From Mangifera indica (lineage: Eukaryota; Streptophyta; Magnoliopsida; Sapindales; Anacardiaceae): DNA of 64,000 nucleotides. Under the pieces are notes generated by a model. It had not been told where the DNA came from. It worked only from the letters and a program-made list of their open reading frames with translations, and did not search any database. Position 1 is the first letter of the stretch; the number at the start of each line of letters is the position of its first letter. Location of the stretch: positions 9,920,001 to 9,984,000 of the forward strand of contig NC_058152.1 in NCBI RefSeq assembly GCF_011075055.1. Direction: 5' to 3'. A program made the position numbers and the translations under genes. Of this stretch, positions 1 to 11,888 are shown in pieces.

Positions 1-3000
1 TACATGGGCAGTCATACTTCCTACAGGGTGAAGGAACAGAGAGGGTAAGTGTCATTCAAGAAGAGCAATTGGGCAGGCTTCTCAGCAAACAATGACAATT
101 AGCTTCCATTCAACTACTTTGGCCTGAGGTAACTGAAGCATCAACACAATTATATGAATTACAAGTCTTAGATACAGAGGTACAAAAGCAATGGCCACAG
201 ATGAATGAATTGTTAGATAAATTTGCTAAAATATTTGAGGTACCTAAAGGATTGCCGTCGGCTAGACTCCAAGATCATAAAATCATTCTAAAGAAAGGTG
301 CACAACCAGTAAACTTGAGACCATACCAATACAGGGGGCTGCAGAAGGATGTGATAGAAAAGATGATCAAGGAAATGTTAGAGGAAGGAGGTATCAGAAA
401 TAGTTTTAGCCCTTATTCCAGTCCTGTAGTGTTGGTAAAGAAAAAGGATGGTTCGTAGAGGATGTGTATAGATTATCGGACGTTAAATCAAATTACGGTG
501 AAGGATCGATACCCCATTCCATTGATTGAAGAGTTGCTGGATGAGTTAGGAGGAGCAACGATTTTTTCTAAAATTGATCTTCGCTCCGGTTATTGGCAAA
601 TCCGTATGCATCCTTCATCCATTGAGAAGACGACTTTCAAGACGCATGAAGGGCACTACGAATTTTTGGTAATGCCTTTCGGACTCACAAATGCTCCTTC
701 AACCTTTCAAAACATCATGAATTGTATATTCAAGCCATATCTTCGGAGATTCGTGCTGGTTTTCTTTGATGATATCCTTGTATATAGCAAGGATAAGGCA
801 GCTCACTTGTAACACCTAGAAGTTGTTTTGCAACTACTCCTCTCTCATTAGTTGTATGCCAAACGAACCAAGTGCAATTTTGGAACAACGAAGGTAGAAT
901 ACCTTGGGTACATTATCAGCAAAGAAGGTGTGATGACAGACCCTCAAAAATACAAGCTGTCCAAACATGGCCCCAACCAAAAACCTTGAAGCAGTTGCGA
1001 GGATTCTTGGGTTTGTCAGGATACTATCGATGATTTATTAAGAATTATGGGCAACTAGCACGATCACTGACAGACTTGTTAAAAAAGGACTCTTTTGGGT
1101 GGTCGATTGAAGCTCAAGAAGCCTTTGATGTGCTTAAACAGAAGCTGTGTTCCACCCCTGTTCTTGCCCTGCCTGATCCAAATGAGTCATTTACCATTGA
1201 GACGGATGCTTTTGGGGAGGGTATTGGAGCAGTGCTTCTGCAAAAAGGCCATCCAATTGCCTATATTAGCAAAACACTTTCACTGAAGAACCAACTCTTA
1301 TCGGTTTATGAGAGGGAAATGTTAGCAATCCTGTTTGCTCTTCGGAAGTGGGACCATTACATAAGGAATCAACATTTTGTGATCCAAACGGATCACCAAA
1401 GTCTGAAATATTTGTTGGATCAAAAAGCTACAACACTTGCACAACAAGCTTGGGTTGCAAAGCTTATGCAATATGACTATACTATTAGCTATAAGAAGAG
1501 AAAGGATAATGTCGCTGCTGATGCTTTATCGAGAGTGGTGACCCAAGAACTTCTCCAATTAGCAGCTGTAGTAATGACAGAAGAGTTGATGCAGCAAATA
1601 CAGAGAGGATGGCAACAAGATTCTCATTTGCAGACTATTATTGAGGCTAAGAAGAGAGACCCTAATACTTATAGCCAGTATGAATGGTCTAATGAGCAAT
1701 TACGGCGGAAGGGTAAATTAGTGGTGGCTAAGGATTTTCAATTACAGAAGCAATTATTGCACTTTTTCCATAACTCAGCAGTAGGTGGGCATTCAGCGGT
1801 TACTGCCACCATGAAGAGATTAGCAATGGTAGTCTACTGGAAGGGAATGTGGAAAGCTGTTAGGAATTATATTAGAGGCCGCACTACATGTCAAAAATAC
1901 AAGTCTGAGAATGTAGCGTCTCCAGGCCTTTTGCAGCCATTACCGATACCCTCTGGAGTTTTTACAGAAGTGACAATGGATTTCATTGAAGGTCTTCCGA
2001 AATCCCAAGGAAAATCTGTCATTTTGGTGGTTGTAGATCGCCTTACCAAGTATGCACACTTTATGGCACTGTCTCATCCATTTTTCGTCCAGGTTGTCGC
2101 ACAGTTGTTTTTAGCAAACATATATAAGTTACACGGTAATCCTCACAGCATTATGAGTGACAGGAGTGCCACCTTTCTCAGTAGATTTTGGCAGGAGTTT
2201 TCCAAGCTTCAAGGCGTTGATCTGAAATACTCCACTGCCTACCATCCGCAAACGGATGGTCAATCTGAAGTGGTTAATCGTTGCCTGGAAGGGTACCTGC
2301 GGTGCATGGCCGGAGAGCTTCCTCATACTTGGTGTTAATGGCTTCCTCTAGCAGAATTTTGGTACAACACAAGTCATTATTCCAGTATTCAGATGTATCC
2401 TTTTGAGGCTCTTTATGGGTATCCTCCACCTCTTCACATCCCATATTTTCCTCATGACTCTGTTGCAACTGAGGTTGATACTATGTTAAAAGTTAGAGAA
2501 GCCACTATTCAAATTCTCCAACGGAACTTGCAGAAGGCTCAACATAGAATGAAGCAGCTTGCTGATCGACGACGTTTGGATCGTCAATTTCAAATCGGTG
2601 ACCTTGTATATGTTAAATTACAACCTTACAAGCAACACACCATACATACTAGAAACCAAAAATTATAGCCCAAATATTTTAGCCCCTTTCCAGTCACAGA
2701 TATCATTGGCAAGGCTGCTTACCAACTTCTGTTACCAGCTAATGCTATGATCCATAATGTTTTCCATGTTTCCTTACTACGGCCAGCTTACAGGCCGCTG
2801 ATAGCTTCTCCCACCCTGCCACCAAATTATCAGTGTCAGAGGTGGCCTCATGCCGTCCTTGATCGTAAATTAGTTCATTGTGGTAACGCTCCAGCAGTAA
2901 AGCTCCTCATTTAGTGGCAAAATGAACCTCCAACAGCTGCTTCATGGGAGTTTGCAGACACAATTCGACAGCAATTTCCTTCTTTCTCCGTTGAGGACAA

Positions 3001-3021
3001 GGAAGTTGAGGAGGGGGCAGT
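1..3021 (+). pseudogene. Decayed Ty3/gypsy pol (RT, RNase H, integrase, partial C-terminal domain)
   Basis: This is the 3' part of a retrotransposon polyprotein that copies element RNA into DNA and integrates it. The 5' LTR, gag and protease lie outside the window. Visible in order: the RT N-terminal region (from about 201), RT core with MPFGLTNAP and FFDDILVYS (about 670-790), RNase H with ETDAFGEGIGA (about 1198-1230), and integrase with a GGH-type zinc region and D, D, E motifs (MDFIEGLP, MSDR, DGQSEVVNRCLE) up to about 2300. A weak chromodomain-like tail runs to about 3015. It is broken many times: in-frame stops at about 456, 810, 1032 and 2336, frame changes near 945 and after 2640, and one zinc-region Cys replaced by Arg (GRTTCQKYK). 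Family assignment is firm. Placement near the Reina chromoviruses is an inference from the similarity of its tail to the element at 17-22 kb. Confidence 0.92.
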
Positions 3022-3390
3022 TGATGCAAACTGAACAGGAAGAGAAGGGAGAGTTGGCGTGGAAGATGGAGATGAAGATGGGAGCTGAACAACGCCGTTG
3101 GATTTACGTAATGCAAGTATGAATAGTGCGATGCATGTATAAACAGTGTCATGTCGTTTTGTATAATTGGAACACTGAACAGTGTGACGTCGTTTTGTAA
3201 AAATGCATTACTATGCGTGATTAATAAGGAGAGTGTAGGCGGGAAAAGTAGTTAGACGAATTATCATCAAAGATTCTGTTTCTTCATTCTCTGTAATTTC
3301 TCAGTTCTTTCTCTGTAGTTTTCAACCTTTCTTACTCTTAATTCTTCTTTAATTCCTGAACCTGCTTAATTCATAGAGCCGTCGGCATCA
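3022..3390 (+). repeat. Putative 3' LTR of the gypsy element (369 bp)
   Basis: The segment follows a purine-rich stretch (gaggagggggca, 3008-3019) that fits a polypurine tract. It begins TGATGC and ends GCATCA, a perfect 6-bp inverted terminal pair as expected of an LTR. The 5' LTR is off the window, so identity between LTRs and the target duplication (which would be tgttt at 3391-3395) cannot be checked. Confidence 0.65.
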
Positions 3391-3632
3391 TGTTTTCCTT
3401 TTATATATGTTTAATAAACTTTCTATGTACTTGATTAAAGAACAGATCCACCAAACTAGTAAAATGTAAATCTTGAGATAGGTCCCACCACAATATTAGC
3501 ACAATATGAGTTATCACATTTCATGATTTCTTGCCAACAATGTGGCTGAAAAATTCAAGCACAATATAATTTCATGCCAATATTCTCCACTGATCAAGCA
3601 CAATGTGAGCACAATATTAGCACAATATGAAT

Positions 3633-3830
3633 TGGCAATCAAAACTGAGATGTTTAAGAAGATGAGACTATACAATGGGCTAAAAAATTCAAGTATAATC
3701 AATGATGTTCAACATAAAGGATCTAAATAATCTAGACTTTAGGAGGAAGATTTTTCTTAGGGAGGTACTAATCAAGATGGGTTCAAAAGAGATGGCAAGT
3801 GATGAAAGACAATGTGAGATTAGAAGAATG
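3633..3830 (+). pseudogene. TFIIS (transcription elongation factor S-II) fragment, copy A
   Basis: A scrap of the TFIIS central domain, which in the intact protein binds RNA polymerase II and helps rescue arrested complexes. TEMFKKMRLYNG and the later EMASDE match the end of that domain, and the DNA aligns to the longer copy at 31.5-32.3 kb. It lacks the N-terminal domain and the zinc ribbon, and contains stops and a small rearrangement near 3730. Just upstream (3490-3620) a short AT-rich motif, agcacaatat, recurs several times. It abuts the end of the hAT transposase relic, which lies on the opposite strand. Confidence 0.7.
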
Positions 3831-3839
3831 AAAGATAAA

Positions 3840-6065
3840 TGAACATCCCACATCTTCCATACTCCCAAAGTCATCTCCACCAACATCCCACATCTTCACC
3901 TTACCATTATAATACTTAGAGTTAACTCTTGACAACAAACGAAGATTGTTATAAACAAAAACCAAATTTTCTACACTTTTTGAAATTGATTTATTCTTTC
4001 TGATTGAATGAATGGAAGAATAAGTACTCTAATTTCTTTCACAACAAGAGGAGGAACTAGGTTGTCTGAGTACTCTGAATGCCAACTTTTGAAGTAATGG
4101 AGCATTTGAACCAAAACATGCCTACCACTTCATCGATTCTGTATTAAATTTAGCACCAATTGAGTTAGGATCTTCAAACATCCCACTTTTGAGGGAAAAG
4201 TTAGCATACTCATCCAATGCTTTAACACGCTCATCTTTAGAAAAGATTCTTCTAAAACATTTGTTCCTCTGAATGATACTTTCCCATCTATATGAGCAGA
4301 CACTCTACCTTCACCTTCTTTAAGCCATTGTTCACTATAAAACCTTCACAAATAATAGATATATCAAATAGTTAACAAACTAAAACCGAATTTAATAGAT
4401 AAAGATATAAAATAAGTATGAAAGAAATATATAATTTGATTAGATATTTACCTTGGATTCAATGAATGAGCTAGACAATGGAGTGGAGTATTACTCTTTA
4501 CCCAACAATTATAAAGAATACTATAGACCGTCGAATAAAAAGGAGAATCATGGGTTAGAAACTTTCCTTCATGTTCATAAATAACTGATTTAATCTTTTC
4601 AATCATAGAAACCTAATACTCATAAACCAAATGAAAACATAACTTATTTGCATCGTACATTCGAATCATATCATAAATTGGTGCAGTAAAAGCAAGAATG
4701 TAATTGACCTTCGCCCACCAATTCTTATCTAACACCTTATCACAAACAAATCTTGCTTTGCCTTGATCGTCTTCTCTATATTGTCCTCATTGTTCACTTA
4801 TAATCATTGATTCTGGAGCACCTTTAATTAATTTAAATCTTTTCAGCATAACAACAACAGGAAGCAAAACAAGTGTCCACGACTGAAAGTAATTTCAAAA
4901 GACTAAATTAGTTAAACATAGACAATTGCATTGAATGGTTTATTATGAAGTTTTTAATTACCATGACATCACCATGAACGTCAGTTATCCAATGACATTC
5001 ATCATATGTCTCTTGATTGGATTCCACATTTTTAGCTGCATAAATAATTTTCAAAGTTGGATTTAGAGTATGCACAACACATGGAGTTTAATAAATATGT
5101 GGAAATATACATTCAATGATTTCCCTAGCACCTTTACAATTTTTAGCATTATCAGTTATTACTTGAACTATTTTTTGATGACCAACCTCATTAATTATCT
5201 CCTTCAATAAATTAGCAATGAAATATTTATCTTTAACTTCACCTACACAATTAACGACTTTAATAAACATCGGGCTAGATTCACAAACAACCATGAAGTT
5301 AATTAAAGGTCTCCTTTGTGTGTCACTCCATCCATCACTAACAATACTAACCCCTTTTTTCCTCCAAGTGCTTTTAATAAGTTCCAATAACCTCTCCACA
5401 TTTGCTTTCTCTTGCTGAAGTAGTGCAGTTCTTAATTTATTGTATCCAAGAGGCATATAACCACCCAATGAATGATTATTTGTAAATGAAAGGACACTAA
5501 TATAGTTTGGATTCTTAGCAAAATTAAAAGGATAACCACCTATGTAAAATATTCTAGCAATTTTCTCATCTAATTGAGCTCTAGTTTGTATGTAAAAAGA
5601 TTTAGCAATAGGTGAATCATCAATTTTTATCTTTTTTGAAAAAGGATTTGACCCATTCAGTGACGATAAGGATAAAGGCAATGATTGATTTACATTAACA
5701 GGTTTGCTAGGGAATGACACTTGCTTAGGTTGAGAATTATAAATTTTATTGATAGCTTCATTATCTAATTTTTTCATTTCTATTAAATCTTTAAATTTCG
5801 CTTTAGAAAAAGCATCGATTTCTTTTCCCGTAATTTTTAATAGGTGAGCTTTAACTCTAGTATAAGTCCCTTGCCTTTTTTGATGACAAAAATTACAAAT
5901 CCATTTGCATGTACTCCCTAATTCCCCAAGTTTCTCAATTTTTGTGACATATTTTCATAATAGATTTTGGTTTTCCTCATTATTCTTTTTTGTGGAACCC
6001 ACACTACTACTACTACTACTACTACTTTTAGAATTAGAACTTTCCTTACTAATAGCATAATCCAT
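3840..6065 (-). pseudogene. hAT-superfamily transposase, decayed (BED finger, DUF659, dimerization domain)
   Basis: Cut-and-paste transposase relic. The likely start is at 6065, giving a Ser-rich N terminus (tandem AGT codons at about 6005-6030), then a BED zinc finger with CNFCH (about 5900). From 5777 to 5088 the frame is open and contains GVSIVSDGWSDTQRRPL and VITDNAKNCKGA, typical of plant hAT/DUF659 proteins. Further fragments continue to 3850: TPCVVHTLN (5080), APIYDMIRM (4690), LHCLAHSLNPR (4470, followed by a probable GTAAAT intron donor) and the C-terminal dimerization block (SSSCCERN, LVFVYNNLRLLSR; 4080-3930). Breaks include TGA in the N-terminal region at about 5955, a stop after HIY at 5088, and frameshifts near 4850. 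I could not find clear terminal inverted repeats, so the element is probably truncated. Confidence 0.88.
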
Positions 6066-7262
6066 TAATGATTAACCCAAATTTAGTATCACCAATAATT
6101 TGCTAAAATTCATAAAAAATCAACCAAATCCCACTAATTACAGATTATTCTTCTCAGTAGCTTACTACACAACTGAAATAAAATCACAAATTGAAAACAT
6201 AAATAAATTAATTTAATTATAGGGAAACTTTAATCTATAAATAATATTCAAATCAAACAAGAATAACTAAATTACAAACTATAAAATTATTCGATTAAAT
6301 TATGTAAAATCAAATATTCAATAATTATTAATAAAATAAATTATAGATTATAATTACAAATTATGTTCATAAATAACTTATGTGTGTGTGTATATATATA
6401 TATATATATTTATTTATTTTCTAGGGGGAATAGAGTATGCATTGACAGAATAATTTAATAATTTAATATATATTTTACAATAAATTAAAATCTTAGATGA
6501 GAGTATATATAATAATTTAATATAATTAGAAATCGAATGTAGACACATATGGAAGAAAGCATGCATTGGCAGAATGATTTAATAATTTAAAATATATTTT
6601 ATAATAAATTAAAATCTTTGGGAATAGAGTATGCATATGAGAGTATATATATAATAATTTAATATATATTTTTATAATAAATTAAAAATCTTGGGAAATC
6701 TTGGAATACTGATCCACCTGTAACAAGCATGCATTGGCAGAATTATTGATTAATTAAAGTCTTGGGAATAGAGTATATATAATAATTTATTATATATTTT
6801 ACAAAAAGAAATTAATCTTGAGATTAGAGATGCATAGAGATGCATTGGAATCCATATAAAATAATTTGCATCACAAAAGACAAGAAAAACAACACTTTTT
6901 TCACAGTTTATATGAGCTTTCTTTCTTTCAGTTTTTGTGAATTAGCAAGAGAGAGAAAGAAGAGTTAATACAAACTTAATCAACCACTGTTTGGAGAAGA
7001 AGAGGATGCCTAATAGATTAACAGGGAAGAAGAGAAGATAATAGGTTAGGGTTATTCACTTTCAAAATAAAAGAGGAACAAATTCATTCCTCGTTTATGT
7101 AAAAGAAATTGTTTATATTAAAGAAACGTGTTTCCCTTTTATTTAAAAAATACCAAAATGGCCCCAAAACATTTTGTACCAGTTTCAGGCTGTTTCGAAA
7201 ATCAAAACGTTTCGGATTCATGGAAACGCACATTGCTGTGCATTTCCGTGCTTCTTAGGGTA
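6066..7262. other. AT-rich flank of the hAT relic, with a (TG)n(TA)n microsatellite
   Basis: No coding signal. A TG run passes into a TA run at about 6381-6409. The 6430-6800 stretch contains several imperfect copies of a motif around gcatgcattggcagaat plus taataatttaatatat, suggesting local duplication. The last 150 bases (7100-7262) are less AT-rich and may be the 5' untranslated end of the hAT element or part of the legumin relic that follows. Confidence 0.5.
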
Positions 7263-7439
7263 GCATTCAAGACCAATGAACGAGCTTAGATAAGTGAGTT
7301 GGCTAGACGTGTCTCGGTGGTTAGAGGGTTGCCATTGGATATTATAGCAAAGTCATTTGATATATCTAGGGAAGATGCATAGAGATTGAAGGAGAATAGG
7401 CCTCAGATTACAATTTTTAGTCTAGAGTCAAGGTCGTAG
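7263..7439 (+). pseudogene. 11S globulin (legumin) C-terminal fragment
   Basis: Fifty-nine codons resemble the end of the second cupin domain of 11S seed storage proteins: AFKTNER, then [20 protein letters not shown], then REDA, RLKENRPQITIF. Two internal TAG codons (after NERA, and after REDA) and a terminal TAG make it non-functional. A GA-rich run (7440-7480) follows, as is common in the Arg/Glu-rich tails of these genes. No upstream legumin sequence is visible; the preceding DNA is hAT-related. Legumin identity rests on motif recall and is moderately secure. Confidence 0.65.
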
Positions 7440-7805
7440 TGAGAGGGAGAGGGAGAGGGAGAAAGAGGAGAGGCAGAGACAATGAGTTTCAATGTATGAA
7501 ACAACGATATATGTATGTAGAGGTTAAGAAATAAAGCTCCTAGTGCGAACGGGCTTCATGAACTAGAGTACAGGAGAGTTTATTTCTATGGCCGACTTCA
7601 ATAATGAAAAGAAATTCTAATCCTATGAAATGGAAAAAAATAATATATAATAAATCATAATCATATTGAATCAGAATTAAATCACATTAGAATTAGATTA
7701 AATCAAATCATTCTAAAGCGGATCAAATTATAATCAGACCGAATTGAGAAATAAATTTTATTTCACAACAATATTGTTTAATGAAAAATATATGCAAAAG
7801 AAAAT

Positions 7806-7964
7806 TCATTTCAAAGACCATAGTTCACTAGATAGTAGAAGCAGTGAAGGCCACATAGTTTGACTTGAGGCACCATTTGGGATCTCATTTGGAGCTGTGG
7901 GAGCATTGACTGATAAATCAATTTTGATTGTTACTGCATCTTGTATTTCTGCATCTTGCATCAT
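7806..7964 (-). CDS. Possible small ORF (52 aa), unrecognised
   Basis: An open frame begins MMQDAEIQDA and ends in a leucine-rich stretch (WPSLLLLSSELW). The middle, NAPTAPNEIPNGASSQ, looks like ordinary soluble protein sequence rather than AT-rich noise. No homolog is recognised and no splice signals or promoter are evident. It could be an exon of a lost gene or chance. Listed only because its composition differs from the surrounding DNA. Confidence 0.15.
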   Translation of the reverse strand: MMQDAEIQDAVTIKIDLSVNAPTAPNEIPNGASSQTMWPSLLLLSSELWSLK

Positions 7965-10322
7965 AATTTATGATGGTGGTACTCCTTTATAACCTTTATA
8001 TAGATGTATGCATAAAGGGAAAAATAATTGAATAAGGAAATATATATATGTATATATATCTTGGTGACAGAAATAGATATATATCATCTAAGCAGACTAA
8101 AATCATGAAGTTCTGAACATTAACCTGAAAAGAGTTAACGTTTTATCACCACAGAGAGAGAAAAGAGAACTTCTGAAAACTGGTCTCTCTAATTTCTACT
8201 GCGTATTTCGGATTTGTGTATAAATAGTAATTTCTAGTCAAAGGGAAATAGGTTTAATATAAATAAGTGGAAGAAAATTATGATCAATAACTAATCACAC
8301 TCTTTGAAAGCAAATGCCAGGAAGGCTTCCACAACTTCTAAGGAGGGTTATTTATTTGTATGGCATTTCCAATAACACTAAAGGAATGGTTTTTAGTTTT
8401 TGAGGTTGAAGAGGGCAAGTTACAAAAGTTATTGGACATAAATATATTTTTGGACAACCACAAAAGTGATATTGGGTCTTTCTCATTCCAAAACTTAGCT
8501 CAATTTTTTTAATTTGAACCAATCAAGAGTAAGACCCAAAATTGCTACTCAACTGGGAATTGGGTCTTTCGGACCTGTTATGTCGCCAATAAAGTATTAT
8601 TAGGTTTCTCTCACCATAAGACAAGATGACTTTACTCAAACTTCTTAAAAATTTGAGAGATATATTAAACAACAAACATATATTTAAACTATAAATAGAT
8701 TAAAATGCAGATATATCAAAAGATTCTTCCAAACTGAGTAAAACTAAGATCTAGATTAAAGTACAGATAATTCAATTCATTAAGAAACATAAAAAAACAG
8801 CTGGGAAGCATACAAATATAAATTTAGCATAACATAACAAAAACAAATTAACATTACATGGATGCTGTACTAAATTCTCATCACTATCTTCTAAATTCTT
8901 TTGAACAGAGGTGGACTTCTCTGGATTTCTATAAATGAATACACGTAATAAGGACATTCTTAGAATCTCTCTTTCTAGCATGAAGTTGGGGCGGCTTCAT
9001 AAAAATTTTCATCTTAAACAAATATTCAAAAATTAAAAGTGGAATCAGTGAGAATATTATCCATGTTCTATATGTAAGTCATGCATATAAAAAAGTTAAT
9101 AATTATTGGTCGAACGAATCAATCCTGAGACATGGATGTGTAATGTATTGCACAACTTTTCGGAAATTCCACCATTAAAGAACCGATCTTTCAGGATGTT
9201 GCAGAGAAATGTATATAAAGCTAGAAAACTGAAGGACGACATTCCACCAGGCATGAACTTGAATTGTTTTCACAGGGATTATTGCGGTGGCTTGACTTTC
9301 GCATATACGTATATATAAAGACTTGCGTTGACTTGCTTGTCCCGTATAATGCTTTGCGTAGTTCCTGAACAATTGCAATAATTGACTTAATTAATAGTCC
9401 TGGTATAGTAGATGCTATTACATATACTGTCATACTTAATTCCATGGAATTGTTTGATTTTAAAGGAGATCTTCTATGTTTTCACTCGTGAGGGGTTATT
9501 TCTTGGTTTTGACTCTCTATTGAATGTATTTGTGAGGGTTTGTGCTATATTCAGGAGTGGTTATACAATCTTCATAATAGAGTTTGTTAATATCTGGTCC
9601 ACACAAAAATCCTTCTTGTGTTCTTTATTATCATATGTGAGTTCACAAGCTCACAGTTTGACTTAAATAAAGTATCATTTAATTCTCAAAAATTTAAAGT
9701 ATTTATATCTTTAAAATCTTAATTTTAATTTTTAATTTGAGATAATTAATAAATATATAAATGATGAGGTTTAAATTAATATAATCTTAAAAAAAAAAAT
9801 AAAGAGTTTAATTTAATATTTTGAATTAAGTTATTCCTTTAGCAAACTTGAGCTCAAACTGTAAAATTTCTAATTTAAGAAGTTTGAACTCACGTTTAAT
9901 TTTGTCAAGTTGAATTTGAGCCTAACATGGCTCAGTTCAAATGAATCACATCCTAATTTGTATCAATTGTTAGTGTAGAAGTATTATGGGTAATTTTCAT
10001 TTTAAAGAAAAAAGAAAAAGGCTTACCTATAACTTTTAACAGTAGATCTTTTATTGATACAAAATTACACAAAGTATTGAAAGACATGAATTACACAAAG
10101 TGCTGAGCCCAAAGCAAACCAACCATACGACAGACATGAAAACACAAAGTGAATCCTCCATGAGCGGAGGAACTTATTCTCAAAAATATAATTTGTTTCA
10201 GCAAAATGTTGACACAGACCTTATTTAGTAGTATATAGTTATTGTTTTCCCAGACAGTCTGAATTTGAAGTTGAGAAGCTCAAACATACAGATTGTAATA
10301 GCCATTTCCAAGTTTTCAATTA
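7965..10322. other. Intergenic region, no supported gene
   Basis: AT-rich spacer. The only open frame of note is 9106-9318 (+), 70 codons with PETWMCNVLHNFSEIPPLKN and FHRDYCGGL, which I do not recognise; its composition is mixed enough to be an exon relic. The remainder (8000-9050 and 9320-10320) shows no domain, tRNA or clear repeat. Confidence 0.4.
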
Positions 10323-11569
10323 TCACATTAGATAATTCATCAACTTTACCATCAAGAATGACAGTATCGCCATCAGTATCGCCAACAGTATCGCCAACAG
10401 CAATGTGTTCCCTATCGGGAGCACCGTGATCTGCTGCGGTAAAAATTTCTTTAGGATTGGCTTTGTAGGGAAAAACTCGAATTGTCGTACAAGCATTAGC
10501 AACAACAATCGAGATATTTCCTCCGGTTGTTTTTCAATTGCCTCATGTAAATTCTTCAAAATATGAAACCTGGTCACCATTTCAGAGATAGAGTTGATAG
10601 TAGGGCGTAAAAAATCATTTATTGTGTAGGTGGTGTAGGTGATATCTAGCACAGTTCCCATTGTCGAGTAATTAGGAGTAGGTGGAAGTCTAGGAACAAT
10701 GTCAAGAATATGTCTAATGTGCAGGAGATGAAGATTTTTGAACTTGTTGAACACATTCACAAAGTCTGAGTTTCCAACCTTAGGACTTGAAAAGGCAAAG
10801 ACTGTTACCATGGCATCGGTCATTGAAGAAGAACCAGAATTGGAATTATCGCGTTTGGCAACTATGTCAAATGCGGTCAATATAGCAAGAGCACTTCCCA
10901 AGGAATGGCCTGTTACTGTGATGCTAATTTCCTCGTGTTGGTATTGCTTCACCAATTTCTCAACCGCCGTAAGAACCTATATATAATAAAACAAGTGTTG
11001 ATTTTGCATTAAAGATATGGAAAACAAAATAACTTGTGGGATGTTATTATTAAATATAAATTATTTACCTGATCTCTAGCTGATTTATAGATAGAGAAAA
11101 ACCCCGCATGTATGCAAGCATTTCCGGTATGCTTGCCTAAAATTGGTGAAGCTGAGATTTGATTAAAATGGAGATCGTTTATCCAATCCATGATTGTCAC
11201 TGTTCCTCTCCAGCAAATTAAAATCTCTCTCCTTCCTAAGTGTTTCTTCCCTTCATCTGTGGCCACGGCCACGAAGCCAAACCATCTAGATGGGAGAGCT
11301 TTATCACTGAAATCAAATTTGGATTCACCATAAACATAGTTGTTCATGGTGTAATGCTCCAAGCCAACCTTAGAAAAGAAGTCTTTTTCATCATATATGG
11401 GTTGCCCGTAGAGAGGACTTGTTATATTCTGCTCAGTTGTATCATAAACAGCCCCAATTCTTTTTTTATAATGAATCAAATTGTCGCAAAGACTTCTGTC
11501 GAGAGGTTGCAGGAGACCTGACCAGTTATTTTCCCCGCTTAGCTCCTTCCAGTCAGACATGACTTTCAT
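10323..11569 (-). CDS. Class II phospholipase A1 (DAD1-like lipase family), two exons
   Basis: Serine lipase expected to release fatty acid from the sn-1 position of phospholipids or galactolipids. Exon 1 is 11069-11569 (MSDWKELSGENNWSGLLQPL near the N terminus; an alternative ATG lies three codons in). Exon 2 is 10323-10976. The donor at 11068 is CAG/GTAAAT and the acceptor TATAG/GTT; the intron is 92 bp, phase 0. The predicted protein is 384 aa. Motifs: ILICWRGT (oxyanion side), the nucleophile elbow TGHSLGSALA, SSPKVGN, the Asp region ILDIVPRLPP and a His in LKNLHEAI, so the catalytic triad appears present. Family members are usually about 400-420 aa and end in a conserved KDEYLVP-type region; here the last 65 residues are unrelated and end in a hydrophobic stretch coded by 12-bp repeats. 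It is either a functional gene with a novel tail or a gene truncated at its 3' end. No internal stop is seen. Confidence 0.85.
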
Positions 11570-11631
11570 TTTTTTTTTTTTTTTGGTTCTTAGCTCTCAA
11601 CTCCGCTGTGAAGACATGCTCACTTTGCATG

Positions 11632-11640
11632 CTTTATATA
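11632..11640 (-). promoter_or_regulatory. TATA box of the phospholipase gene
   Basis: TATATAAAG on the minus strand, about 65 bases upstream of the ATG. That spacing leaves a short 5' leader of about 35 bases, which ends in a poly-A run just before the start codon. Confidence 0.6.
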
Positions 11641-11769
11641 TTAAAAAAACTGCTGCTCATTATTTCAAAACAGACAAAAACGGTTTAGGTATCATGAGTG
11701 AATGTTAAAATGAAAAGTAAGTTTGGGGTTAATTTAGGGAATTAAGTGCAACTAGAAATAAGGGATAGC

Positions 11770-11888
11770 ACAACTGCAGACAGAGATGGAACCACTGCCA
11801 TTCCAAGTCCCTTCGAAGATCTACCTACTATTATACAGAAGTTCTCAGATCAAGGACTTGACACCTCTGACCTAGTAAAGTTAAAATT
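11770..11888 (+). pseudogene. Class III peroxidase fragment
   Basis: About 40 codons read RDGTTAIPSPFEDLPTIIQK then FSDQGLDTSDLVKL. This matches the segment of plant secretory peroxidases between the GRRD motif and the distal region before LSGAH. No other peroxidase exon is seen on either side, and the frame closes soon after. It is a stranded exon piece. The opposite-strand phospholipase gene begins about 200 bases away. Confidence 0.65.

Noticed and set aside
2907..3122. Opposing frames at the end of the first gypsy element
   Set aside because: They fall across the pol tail, the polypurine tract and the LTR; no independent coding evidence.
10738..11521. Plus-strand frames over the phospholipase gene
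   Set aside because: Antisense to well-supported lipase exons with GHSLG and splice sites.
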